A stretch of DNA of 64,000 nucleotides. It comes from Herbaspirillum huttiense. Its GTDB lineage: Bacteria > Pseudomonadota > Gammaproteobacteria > Burkholderiales > Burkholderiaceae_D. The notes beneath the pieces were generated by a model. It made no database searches, was not told the origin of the DNA, and was given only the letters and a program-made list of their open reading frames with translations. How positions within the stretch are numbered: position 1 is the first letter of the stretch; each line of letters begins with the position of its first letter. The stretch spans positions 1,302,001 through 1,366,000 of the forward strand of contig NZ_CP037993.1 of assembly GCF_004367745.1 (NCBI RefSeq). Reading direction: 5' to 3'. Both the position numbers and the translations under genes were made by a program. Below, piece after piece: positions 56,548 through 64,000 of the stretch.

Positions 56548-57434
56548 AGCCACGCGAACAGTTCATGGAAAAAGCCCAGGGGCTGTTCGCCGACCTGGGT
56601 CCCGACCACGATGCCGGTGACGAGGAAGCCAAGCGCGATCCGCTGCGCTTCCGCACCATCTGGATTTCCGATATCCACCTGGGTACCACCGGCTGCCAGG
56701 CTGAACGCCTGCTGGAGTTCCTGCGCGCCACCGAATCCGAAACGCTCTACCTGGTCGGCGACATCATCGACGGCTGGCAACTCAAGCGTCGCTGGTACTG
56801 GGACCAGTCGCACAACAACGTCGTGCAGACCGTGCTCAAGAAAGCCAAGAAGGGCACCAACGTCATCTTCGTTCCCGGCAATCACGATGAAGTGATCCGC
56901 CAGTTCATCGACCTCGATTTCGGCGGCATCAAGATCCGCGACGAGCTGGTGCACGTGACCGCCGAGGGCAAGCGCATGCTGGTACTGCACGGCGACCGCT
57001 TCGATGGCGTGATCGCCTGCGCCAAGTGGCTGGCCTACGTGGGCGACAGCCTCTACACCATGATCCTCAAGTTCAACCAGTGGTTCAACAGCTGGCGCGC
57101 GCGTGCCGGGCTGCCTTACTGGTCGCTTTCGCAGTACCTGAAATCCAAGGTCAAGAATGCGGTGAACTACATCACCTCCTTCGAAGACGCGCTCGCCGAC
57201 GAGGCCAAGAAGAAGGGGCTGGATGGCGTCATCTGCGGCCACATCCACAAGCCCGAGATCCGCGACATCGGCGGTGTCGTCTACTGCAACGACGGCGACT
57301 GGGTCGAGAGCCTGTCGGCACTGGTGGAAGACCCCAGCGGTGAACTGCGCCTGGTGACCTGGCAGGAAATCATGCAACTCAAGCGCGCGGGCAAGGAAGC
57401 GCGCCAGGCCGCCCGCGAACTCGCCACCGCCTGA
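56544..57434 (+). CDS. metallophosphoesterase, PlcP-like phospholipase C (or LpxH-like)
   Basis: A 296-residue calcineurin-like phosphoesterase. Metal motifs are WISDIHLG (Asp43, His45), YLVGDIIDGW, VPGNHDEV, LHGDRFD and CGHIHKPE. Long inserts with RWYWDQSHNNVVQ and PYWSLSQYLKSKVKNAVNYI are those I associate with bacterial PlcP, which removes phospho-headgroups from phospholipids under phosphate starvation; databases often name such proteins UDP-2,3-diacylglucosamine diphosphatase. The 4-bp overlap with olsB and the lipid-type glycosyltransferase downstream favour PlcP. LpxH activity cannot be excluded by eye. Confidence 0.78.
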   Translation: MKPREQFMEKAQGLFADLGPDHDAGDEEAKRDPLRFRTIWISDIHLGTTGCQAERLLEFLRATESETLYLVGDIIDGWQLKRRWYWDQSHNNVVQTVLKKAKKGTNVIFVPGNHDEVIRQFIDLDFGGIKIRDELVHVTAEGKRMLVLHGDRFDGVIACAKWLAYVGDSLYTMILKFNQWFNSWRARAGLPYWSLSQYLKSKVKNAVNYITSFEDALADEAKKKGLDGVICGHIHKPEIRDIGGVVYCNDGDWVESLSALVEDPSGELRLVTWQEIMQLKRAGKEARQAARELATA

Positions 57435-57461
57435 GGCAGCGGGTTCATCGCGATTCATATC

Positions 57462-57488
57462 GTTTATATTGTTTATATAGTTTATGCG
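57462..57488 (+). repeat. three 9-bp direct repeats running into a start codon
   Basis: GTTTATATT, GTTTATATA and GTTTATGCG follow one another without a gap. The start codon of the glycosyltransferase (57484) lies inside the third copy. In this GC-rich context it is conspicuous, and it occupies the position where a ribosome site would be. Confidence 0.7.
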
Positions 57489-58533
57489 CATTGCCATCAT
57501 CAGCGACGCCGGAGAGCCGCAAGTCAACGGCGTCGTCAACACCTTGCGCTCCACCGTGCGTTGCCTGCGCGGTCTCGGCCACGAAGTGCTGCTGCTGTCG
57601 CCGCGCGACTTCCGCACCTTCGCCTGTCCGACCTATCCTGAAATCCGCCTGGCCTACAAGCCCTATGCCCGCATCGTGGCGGCGCTCGAAGCCTTCCAGC
57701 CCGATTGCATCCACATCGCTACCGAAGGACCGATGGGGCTGGCGGCGCGCCGTTATTGCGTGCGCCACAAGCTCAGTTTCACCACGGCCTATCACACCCG
57801 TTTCCCGGAATACCTGGCGGCGCGCAAGCTGCTGCCCAAGGCGATCACCTATCGTCTGCTGCGCTGGTTCCATGGTCGCTCCGAAGCCATCATGGTGCCC
57901 ACTCCCGCGATGAAGACCGCGCTGGAAGAGGAGGGCTTCCGCAACGTCGTCCTGTGGGGGCGCGGCGTGGATACCAATCACTTCCGCCCGGCGGTGGAAG
58001 ACCATGCCTGCATCGAACGTCCACTGTTCCTCTACGTGGGCCGCGTGGCGGTGGAAAAGAATATCGAAGCCTTCCTCAAGCTGGACCTGCCCGGCACCAA
58101 GTGGGTCGTGGGCGATGGCCCGCAACTGGAAGACCTGAGCGCGCGCTATCCGGAAGTGCGCTTCCTGGGGGCCAAGGGCCACGATGAGCTGCCGGCGTAT
58201 TACAACTGCGCTGATGTATTCGTCTTCCCCAGCAAGACCGATACCTTCGGCCTGGTGCTGCTGGAGGCCATGGCCTGCGGCATTCCGGTCGCGGCCTATC
58301 CGGTGGAAGGTCCGATCGACGTGGTCGACAACGGCGTGTCCGGCGTATTGCGCCAGGACCTCAAGCAAGCCTGCCTGCAGGCCATGAAGCTCGACCATGA
58401 GGCGGTGCGCGCCCACGCCGCCACCCGCTCCTGGGAATCGGCCACCCAGCAGTTCCTGCAGCACCTGCACTTGGCGCACCGCAGTGCGCCCGGCAAGGCT
58501 GCGGCCATCAAGCCGGTGCGAGAGATCCGCTGA
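57484..58533 (+). CDS. GT4-family glycosyltransferase, Agt-like
   Basis: A 349-residue GT-B glycosyltransferase. The acceptor half begins MRIAIISDAGEPQVNGVVNTLR and has HIATEGPMGLAARRYC and TAYHTRFPEYL. The donor half has WGRGVDTNHFRP, YVGRVAVEKNIE, and the EX7E-type segment FPSKTDTFGLVLLEAMACG. This pattern is that of lipid glycosyltransferases related to SqdX and the Agt enzymes found next to plcP, which add hexose or hexuronate to diacylglycerol. No ribosome site is visible; the start lies in a 9-bp tandem repeat, 49 bp after the phosphoesterase. Confidence 0.8.
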   Translation: MRIAIISDAGEPQVNGVVNTLRSTVRCLRGLGHEVLLLSPRDFRTFACPTYPEIRLAYKPYARIVAALEAFQPDCIHIATEGPMGLAARRYCVRHKLSFTTAYHTRFPEYLAARKLLPKAITYRLLRWFHGRSEAIMVPTPAMKTALEEEGFRNVVLWGRGVDTNHFRPAVEDHACIERPLFLYVGRVAVEKNIEAFLKLDLPGTKWVVGDGPQLEDLSARYPEVRFLGAKGHDELPAYYNCADVFVFPSKTDTFGLVLLEAMACGIPVAAYPVEGPIDVVDNGVSGVLRQDLKQACLQAMKLDHEAVRAHAATRSWESATQQFLQHLHLAHRSAPGKAAAIKPVREIR

Positions 58534-58913
58534 CCCGGCAACGGCTGCCTTGCGCAGCCGTTCAGTTCTTCATCTTTTGATAACTATGCAAGATGCACAT
58601 GAGGGCATGCCGACAAAGCATTGGCATGCCCGCGCACGCCTCTTCTAAGATGCGCCACGCCCGCGCGCGCCAGCTGTAATACTGATTACAAAAAACCAAG
58701 AAACCAGACTGGATGCACGCTGCAGACCGCCCGTCTCGGCCTGAAATCCGCGACCGGCGGGCCTTGCCGGGGCAAGGTGGCGGGGCGGGCATGAATCATG
58801 CTCCACCGCGAGCGCAACAACACGCAGTAAAAAGAGCAACTCGCAGGGTGCTGGTTCACCCTGCGCGCAATTGCATCACCGTCGACGTTCGCGTTATCAG
58901 GAAGAGACACGCC
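58534..58913. other. intergenic region before the first chemoreceptor gene
   Basis: No gene is seen apart from the terminator at 58540-58562. The stretch should carry the chemoreceptor promoter. I looked for a flagellar sigma28 motif (TAAA-N15-GCCGATAA) and did not find one. Confidence 0.5.
58540..58562 (+). terminator. terminator of the lipid operon
   Basis: AACGGCTGC (58540-58548) pairs exactly with GCAGCCGTT (58554-58562) around CTTGC; CAGTTCTTCATCTTTT follows. Confidence 0.6.
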
Positions 58914-60674
58914 ATGATTCAACATCTCAAGATCGGCAGCCGCCTGGCATTCGGCTTCTGCCTCATTCTGCTGCTGGCCACCGCCATCCTGCTGATCGGC
59001 CTGTGGCGCATGGCCGAGCTGGAAGCCAGCAGTGAATACGTGATTGACCAGAAGGTCGCCGCCATGACCAGCGCCATGAACATGCGCGAAGCCGGCAGCC
59101 AGCTGGCCCTGGCGCTGCGCAAGGTGGTCACGCCCACCGATGCCGCCGAGGGCAAGGCCGAGGACGCACACCTGGGCGAGATCCTGAAAGCCTATGCCGG
59201 CTTCGAGAAGCAGATCACAGGTTTGTCGGCCGATGGCCGTGGCAAGGATTTGCTGTCGGCCACCAGCGGCGAGAGCAAGAAGCTGTTCCCGCTGGTGGAG
59301 CAGATCCGCCAGCAGGTGGCCAGCAACAATTACTTCGATGCAGCCCAGCAGCTCAAGAGCGATTTTCTCCCTGCGCATGAGAAGTGGATGGCCAGCGTAG
59401 CGGCCCTGGCGGCGTTCCAGCAGGAGGACATGAAGCAGGCCCACGCTGACGCCAAGGACAGCTACCGCAAGGCGCAGATCGGCATGCTGGCCATGGGTGT
59501 GCTGACGCTGGGGCTGGGCTTCTTCTTCACCTTCATCATCACGCGCTCCATCGTCAATCCGCTCAAGCGCGCCGGCAGTATTGCGGAAACGATTTCCCGT
59601 GGCGATCTCACTCACGACTTCCACGACCAGGGGCGCGATGAAGCCGCACATCTGGTCAACGCCCTCGATGCCATGCAGGGCAATCTGGCGACCACGCTCA
59701 ACGAGGTCAAGGAAAGCGCCGCCGTCATCGCCGTCGCCTCGCATGAAATCGCGCGCGGCAACGTGGATCTGTCGAACCGCACTGAATCGCAGGCCTCCAG
59801 TCTGGAGGAAACCGCCAGCTCGATGGAACAGCTGACCTCCACCGTGCAGCAAAACGCCGCCAACGCGCAGCAGGCCAACCAGCTGGTGCTGTCGGCCTCG
59901 GATTACGCCACCAAGGGTGGGCGTGTGGTCGGCGACGTGGTCGCCACCATGGGTTCGATCAAGGAGAGCTCGGGCAAGATCGTCGACATCATCGGCGTGA
60001 TTGATGGCATTGCTTTCCAGACCAATATCCTCGCGCTCAACGCGGCAGTGGAAGCGGCCCGTGCCGGCGAGCAGGGACGCGGGTTTGCGGTGGTCGCCTC
60101 GGAAGTGCGCGCGCTGGCCCAGCGCAGCGCGGCGGCCGCCAAGGAAATCAAGGAGCTCATCAGCGATTCGGTGGACAAGGTCGATGCCGGCGGCAAGCTG
60201 GTCGATGAGGCCGGGGCCACCATGAGCGAGATCGTGGCCTCGGTCAAGCACGTGGCCGACATCATGGGCGAGATCACGGCCGCCAGCCAGGAGCAGAGCG
60301 CCGGTATCGCCGAGGTCAACAATGCCATCGCGCAGATCGACGAGATCACCCAGCAGAATGCGGCACTGGTCGAGCAGGCCGCCGCCGCTGCCGAAAGCCT
60401 GCAGGAGCAATCCGATGTGCTGGCCCGTGCCGTGGCCGTGTTCAAACTGAAGACGGCGGCGCAGGCGCGGCCTCAGTCACAGCCTCAACATCCCGCGCCC
60501 AAGCAGTCCGCTGCGCCGGTGATGAACAGTCCGGCAGCGGTGCGTACGGTCAATCCGCCGCCCGCGGTGGCTGCCGCCAGGAAGCCAGCCGTGGCCAGCT
60601 TGCCGCCTGCCTCCGGTGCGTCCAAAGGCAAGCCGGCGACGGCCGCACGCGATGATGATTTCGAGGAATTCTGA
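58914..60674 (+). CDS. methyl-accepting chemotaxis protein (receptor 1)
   Basis: A 586-residue receptor. Helix 1 is residues about 11-32 ([17 protein letters not shown]). A four-helix-bundle ligand domain extends to about 190, then helix 2 ([21 protein letters not shown]) and HAMP ([22 protein letters not shown]). The signalling hairpin tip is [20 protein letters not shown], which is complete. A Pro/Ala-rich tail of about 60 residues ends DDFEEF, possibly a degenerate CheR/CheB tether. GGAAGAG precedes the ATG. The ligand is unknown. Confidence 0.93.
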   Translation: MIQHLKIGSRLAFGFCLILLLATAILLIGLWRMAELEASSEYVIDQKVAAMTSAMNMREAGSQLALALRKVVTPTDAAEGKAEDAHLGEILKAYAGFEKQITGLSADGRGKDLLSATSGESKKLFPLVEQIRQQVASNNYFDAAQQLKSDFLPAHEKWMASVAALAAFQQEDMKQAHADAKDSYRKAQIGMLAMGVLTLGLGFFFTFIITRSIVNPLKRAGSIAETISRGDLTHDFHDQGRDEAAHLVNALDAMQGNLATTLNEVKESAAVIAVASHEIARGNVDLSNRTESQASSLEETASSMEQLTSTVQQNAANAQQANQLVLSASDYATKGGRVVGDVVATMGSIKESSGKIVDIIGVIDGIAFQTNILALNAAVEAARAGEQGRGFAVVASEVRALAQRSAAAAKEIKELISDSVDKVDAGGKLVDEAGATMSEIVASVKHVADIMGEITAASQEQSAGIAEVNNAIAQIDEITQQNAALVEQAAAAAESLQEQSDVLARAVAVFKLKTAAQARPQSQPQHPAPKQSAAPVMNSPAAVRTVNPPPAVAAARKPAVASLPPASGASKGKPATAARDDDFEEF

Positions 60675-61035
60675 TCGGATGCGCTGTTGCAAGAACTTGT
60701 AATTCTGGTTAAGCATTAGTCAATAAAAAATCAAGTTCGCGTGCAAGCGCCGCCACCCTTCAAGGTGGCGGCGCTTTTATTTTTTCAGGGTGGCAAGCAC
60801 GCTGTGTGAGAATTCAAGATAATTGCGAAGTTGCCGTAAAGCTATATCAAATGTTGCAGGCGGATTGCCCCGGCAAGGGGAGGGCGGTCACCTGCGCACC
60901 CGGGGGGGAAGAGCGCGGCGTCGCAGAAGCGGCCACACAGGCCGGACGACGACCACGCCGATTGCGCAGAGTGCGCAGTACGCGGCCCCGGGGATTACAG
61001 TGCGGCACTTTCCCTTCATCCACCGGAACTAGTCC
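60675..61035. other. intergenic region between the two chemoreceptor genes
   Basis: It holds the terminator at 60745-60778 and the presumed promoter region of receptor 2 (an AT-rich patch at 60800-60850). No gene and no clear sigma28 motif is seen in these 361 bp. Confidence 0.5.
60745..60778 (+). terminator. intrinsic terminator after receptor 1
   Basis: A 13-bp perfect stem (60745-60757 with 60764-60776), 6-nt loop, then TTTTATTTTTT. Confidence 0.93.
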
Positions 61036-62790
61036 ATGTCCATCAAGAACCTTTCGATCAAGGCGCAACTCGCCATTGCCGTCCTTGTCCTGTCCCTCCT
61101 GCTGCTTGCGCTCGGCCTGTCGGGCCTGCTGGGCATGTCGGCCGCCGTGAGCATCAACCGCCAGCTTTCCGAAGAACGCATCCCCAAGACCGTAGCCGCC
61201 GACAACACCCTGATCTGGATCGGCCGCCAGCGGACCTCGCTGGACCAGGCCGCCATGAGCCTGGATGCGGCCTGGACCGAGCGCATGTTCGTCATGGAAG
61301 CCAATGCCCGCAAGGAAGCCCTGCAATGGTGGGACAAGTACACGGCCCTGCCGCAGACGGACGAGGGCAGGGCGCTGGTGAAGAAGGTCTCCGAAGGCAT
61401 TGCCAATACCCAGGTCGCGCTGGACAAGTTCACGGCCGCCATCAAGTCCCAGGATCGCCAGGCCATCGCCGATCAGGCACGCAAGGTGGGCCAGGCCTAC
61501 AGCGCCATGCAGCTCGATGGCCAGGCACTCAACAAGTACGAGACCGAGCAGGCCGCAGAAAGCCTGGCTGCCACCAACGCGCGCTACCAAGCCTCGCGCA
61601 TGTTCTCGATTGCCGCCGTCATCGGTGGCCTGCTGCTGGCCTTCTTCAGCTGGTGGTCGCTGCGCCGCGCGATCGGCGAGCCGATGCAGCGCGCGCTGCG
61701 CCACTTCGATGCCATCGCCAATGGCGACCTGACGCAGCCGGTCCACGTGCATTCGAAGAATGAAATGGGCCAGCTGCTGCAAGGTCTTTCCCGCATGCAG
61801 GAGAGCCTCTCGCGCACCGTGCGTGCCGTGCGCGGCGGCAGCGATGCGATTGCCACGGCCACGCGCGAGATCGCGTCCGGCAACCTGGACCTGTCCGCCC
61901 GCACCGAGCAGCAGGCCGCCTCGCTGGAAGAAACCGCCTCCAGCATGGAAGAACTGACCGGCACCGTGAAGCACAATGCCGACAATGCCCGCCAGGCGAC
62001 GACCCTGGCGGTCAATGCCTCCACCATCGCCGCCGACGGCAATGCCGTGGTGGGCCGCGTGGTGCAGACCATGGAAGAGATCCGCGAGAGTTCGGCGCGC
62101 ATCACCGACATCGTCAGCATCATCGACGGCATCGCCTTCCAGACCAACATCCTGGCCTTGAACGCCGCCGTGGAAGCGGCCCGTGCCGGTGAGCAGGGCC
62201 GCGGCTTTGCGGTGGTGGCCACCGAAGTGCGGGCGCTGGCGCAGCGTTCTTCCAGTGCCGCCAAGGAAATCAAGGAACTGATCATGCACTCGGTGGAACG
62301 CGTGCAGGCCGGTTCCGAACTGGTCGGCCAGGCCGGCGAGACCATGAGCGACGTGATCCAGGCAGTGCAGCGCGTCACCGACATCATGAGCGAGATCTCG
62401 GCCGCCTCCAATGAACAGAGCGCCGGTATCGACCAGGTCTCGCGCGCGGTCACGCAGATGGATGAAGCGACCCAGCAGAATGCCGCCCTGGTGGAACAGG
62501 CCAGTGCTGCGGCCAAATCGCTGGAGCAGCAGGCGCAGGCATTGATGCAGGAAGTGGCGATCTTCCGCGTGGGGCAGGGCGATGTGGTGAGCGGTCGGCC
62601 GCAGGTCAACGTACAGCAGCCTGCCCCCAAGGCTGCCGCCACGCCGGCCAAGCCGGTTGCAGCGACCAAGCCGGCCGTACCCAAGGCGGTCCCGGCACTG
62701 AAGCGCCCGGCTTTGCCGGCAGCCGCCGCCAGTGCCAAGCCTGCCTCGCGTCTGCCGGCGGGGGATGATGGCGACTGGGAGACCTTCTGA
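61036..62790 (+). CDS. methyl-accepting chemotaxis protein with C-terminal DWETF tether (receptor 2)
   Basis: A 584-residue receptor. Helix 1 ([21 protein letters not shown]), a four-helix-bundle ligand domain ([21 protein letters not shown] is its start), helix 2 near residues 192-212 and HAMP ([15 protein letters not shown]) are present. The tip is [20 protein letters not shown]. After an Ala/Pro/Lys linker of about 60 residues the protein ends in DWETF, nearly identical to the NWETF pentapeptide by which E. coli Tar and Tsr bind CheR and CheB. It can therefore support methylation of neighbouring receptors. Confidence 0.95.
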   Translation: MSIKNLSIKAQLAIAVLVLSLLLLALGLSGLLGMSAAVSINRQLSEERIPKTVAADNTLIWIGRQRTSLDQAAMSLDAAWTERMFVMEANARKEALQWWDKYTALPQTDEGRALVKKVSEGIANTQVALDKFTAAIKSQDRQAIADQARKVGQAYSAMQLDGQALNKYETEQAAESLAATNARYQASRMFSIAAVIGGLLLAFFSWWSLRRAIGEPMQRALRHFDAIANGDLTQPVHVHSKNEMGQLLQGLSRMQESLSRTVRAVRGGSDAIATATREIASGNLDLSARTEQQAASLEETASSMEELTGTVKHNADNARQATTLAVNASTIAADGNAVVGRVVQTMEEIRESSARITDIVSIIDGIAFQTNILALNAAVEAARAGEQGRGFAVVATEVRALAQRSSSAAKEIKELIMHSVERVQAGSELVGQAGETMSDVIQAVQRVTDIMSEISAASNEQSAGIDQVSRAVTQMDEATQQNAALVEQASAAAKSLEQQAQALMQEVAIFRVGQGDVVSGRPQVNVQQPAPKAAATPAKPVAATKPAVPKAVPALKRPALPAAAASAKPASRLPAGDDGDWETF

Positions 62791-62866
62791 TTTCCTGATC
62801 TCCTGATCTCCTCCGCTCCGGACGATCTGGTTTTTTTGCCAGAAACTTCACCCGGCTCCATGAAGA

Positions 62867-62905
62867 ATCGCCGCAGCCCGCTTGCGCAGGGTGCGGCGAT
62901 TTTTT
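62867..62905. terminator. terminator after receptor 2
   Basis: ATCGCCGC (62867-62874) pairs with GCGGCGAT (62893-62900), with an inner CCC/GGG pair, and is followed by a run of T. Confidence 0.85.
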
Positions 62906-62954
62906 CATTCACTTTTCACGCAAAAGGGGGCGATCCACCCCTCCTGTGCGAGGG

Positions 62955-63434
62955 TCAGCGCGGCGGATGCTTGCCCGGACTGTTCAGCAATTCCGGCGCG
63001 ACCACGGCCTTGAGGTAATTGGTGGTCACGTCGCCGCGGTCGCGCTGGGCGATCCACCACACGTTGCCCTTGCGCAGCGACCATTCCTGCGGCTGTCCCG
63101 AGATCAGCCGTGCCGCCACCTGGCCCAGCGTCGGCTGGTGGCCCACGATCAGCACCGGCTCGCGGCTGTCGGGCCAGTTGGCCGCGCGTAGCAGGTCGTC
63201 GGCGCTCATGTTGGGAGCCAGGTCGGCCACCACCTTGTACTTGCGCTTCAAGGCTTCCACCGTCTGCAGCGTGCGCGTGGCCGGGCTGACCAGGATGCGG
63301 CAGCTCTCGGGCAGGTTGCGGTCCAGCCATTCGGCCATCTTGGCCGCCTGCTTGTGCCCCTTCGGGGTCAGGGCGCGGCCCTCGTCGGGCTCGCCCAGTT
63401 CAGCCTCGGCATGACGCCACAGAATCAGGTCCAT
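62955..63434 (-). CDS. sixA: phosphohistidine phosphatase SixA
   Basis: A 159-residue histidine phosphatase of normal SixA length. The catalytic His8 lies in LILWRHAEAE; Arg and the second His are in SPATRTLQTVEAL and VLIVGHQPTLGQVA. SixA removes phosphate from phosphohistidine proteins such as Hpt domains and NPr. It is 41 bp downstream of ppk1 on the same strand and may be cotranscribed with it. Confidence 0.9.
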   Translation of the reverse strand: MDLILWRHAEAELGEPDEGRALTPKGHKQAAKMAEWLDRNLPESCRILVSPATRTLQTVEALKRKYKVVADLAPNMSADDLLRAANWPDSREPVLIVGHQPTLGQVAARLISGQPQEWSLRKGNVWWIAQRDRGDVTTNYLKAVVAPELLNSPGKHPPR

Positions 63435-63475
63435 CTCAGCTCCTTGAGGAAATCAGCAGGCCGCCATGCGCGCCA

Positions 63476-64000
63476 TTACACAGGCTCTTCCGGCGGCGTG
63501 GCCGGGATGCCCAGCGTGGTCATCAGATGCTGCTGGGCGTTGAAGGACTGCTGCTTGCTGCGCGCTTTCTTGAGGGTATAGACACCATTGACATCAAGGT
63601 GCCAGGCGTTGGTGTTGTCCTTCAGATAGGGATTCAGACCCTCGTTCATCACGCGCTTCTTGAGTGCCTTGTCCAGCACCGGGAAGCCGACCTCGATGCG
63701 GCGGAACAGGTTGCGGTTCATCCAGTCGGCGCTGGCCAGGTAGACGTCGTGCTTGAGGTCGTTGCGGAAATAATAGATGCGCGAGTGTTCCAGATAGCGT
63801 CCGATGATGGAGCGCACCTTGATGTTCTCCGACAGCCCCGGCACGCCCGGCCGCAGCGCGCACGCACCGCGCACGATCAGGTCAATCTTGACGCCGTCGG
63901 CCGAGGCCGCATAGAGCGCGCGGATCACCGATTCATCCAGCAGCGCATTCATCTTGGCGATGATGCGCGCCGGCCGGCCTTCGCGGGCGATCTGCCCTTC
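63476..64000 (-). CDS. ppk1: polyphosphate kinase 1, C-terminal part (cut by the window end)
   Basis: 174 codons plus a stop are visible, and the frame stays open to the window edge. The PPK C-terminal domain shows KMNALLDESVIRALYAAS, LIVRGACALRPGVPGLSENI, GRYLEHSRIYYF (the His here probably corresponds to the second essential His of E. coli PPK1) and YLASADWMNRNLFRRIE. It makes polyphosphate from ATP. The internal ATG at 63952 is not the true start. Confidence 0.93.
   Translation of the reverse strand, partial: EGQIAREGRPARIIAKMNALLDESVIRALYAASADGVKIDLIVRGACALRPGVPGLSENIKVRSIIGRYLEHSRIYYFRNDLKHDVYLASADWMNRNLFRRIEVGFPVLDKALKKRVMNEGLNPYLKDNTNAWHLDVNGVYTLKKARSKQQSFNAQQHLMTTLGIPATPPEEPV

Noticed and set aside
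60820..60870. TAAAG...GCGGATT before receptor 2 as a sigma28 promoter
   Set aside because: The spacing is about 19 instead of 15 and the -10 half does not match GCCGATAA.

Overview
The window is chromosomal DNA of a GC-rich betaproteobacterium. Gene content and order (tolQRAB-pal-cpoB, zapA next to 6S RNA, a riboswitch before glyA, queA-tgt, yajC-secDF, L-lactate and 3-hydroxybutyrate dehydrogenases, NrtABC-type nitrate uptake) suggest the Oxalobacteraceae, most likely Herbaspirillum or a near relative. This assignment is inference from gene content; no 16S gene is present. I see no prophage, insertion sequence, CRISPR array or integron. Nearly the whole window is coding, and a few short AT-rich intergenic islands stand out.

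Layout. 0.1-1.6 kb: small envelope proteins. 1.8-5.3 kb: an nrtABC-like nitrate ABC transporter behind a sigma54 promoter, an NtrC-type site and a leader with an ANTAR-type hexaloop hairpin and an intrinsic terminator. 5.4-9.1 kb: a DUF423 protein, two unknown proteins, and a SulP-STAS-cNMP transporter. 9.4-13.3 kb: a FUSC membrane protein divergent from lldR-lldD, with two identical LldR-type operators. 13.3-15.2 kb: a secreted trypsin-like protease and a lipoprotein, then tRNA-Lys. 15.6-21.1 kb: cpoB, pal, tolB, tolA, tolR, tolQ and ybgC. 21.3-24.6 kb: an SDR oxidoreductase divergent from ZTP-riboswitch-glyA, then nrdR. 24.7-25.6 kb: 6S RNA, zapA and a ZapB-like coiled coil. 25.8-31.3 kb: a DTW tRNA-modification protein, recG, queA and tgt.

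31.3-41.5 kb separates tgt from yajC-secD-secF, which are usually adjacent. It holds a hybrid kinase with a LuxR-type regulator, an overlapping four-gene module (hybrid kinase, HD-GYP, HDOD, PAS kinase), a small secreted protein and a ChrA chromate transporter. 41.7-46.2 kb: yajC-secD-secF and tcdA. 46.2-50.7 kb: an EamA exporter, a DUF4337 protein and katG. 50.8-55.3 kb: a PhnZ-like HD protein, an AraC regulator, a large cytoplasmic serine protease-endonuclease fusion, and bdhA. 55.8-58.5 kb: an operon that looks like olsB-plcP-agt (phosphorus-free membrane lipids). 58.9-62.8 kb: two chemoreceptors. 62.9-64.0 kb: sixA and the C-terminal part of ppk1, cut by the window edge.

The most interesting items are the three-layer control of the nitrate operon, the protease-nuclease fusion, the lipid-remodelling operon and the signalling cluster inside the queuosine/Sec neighbourhood.
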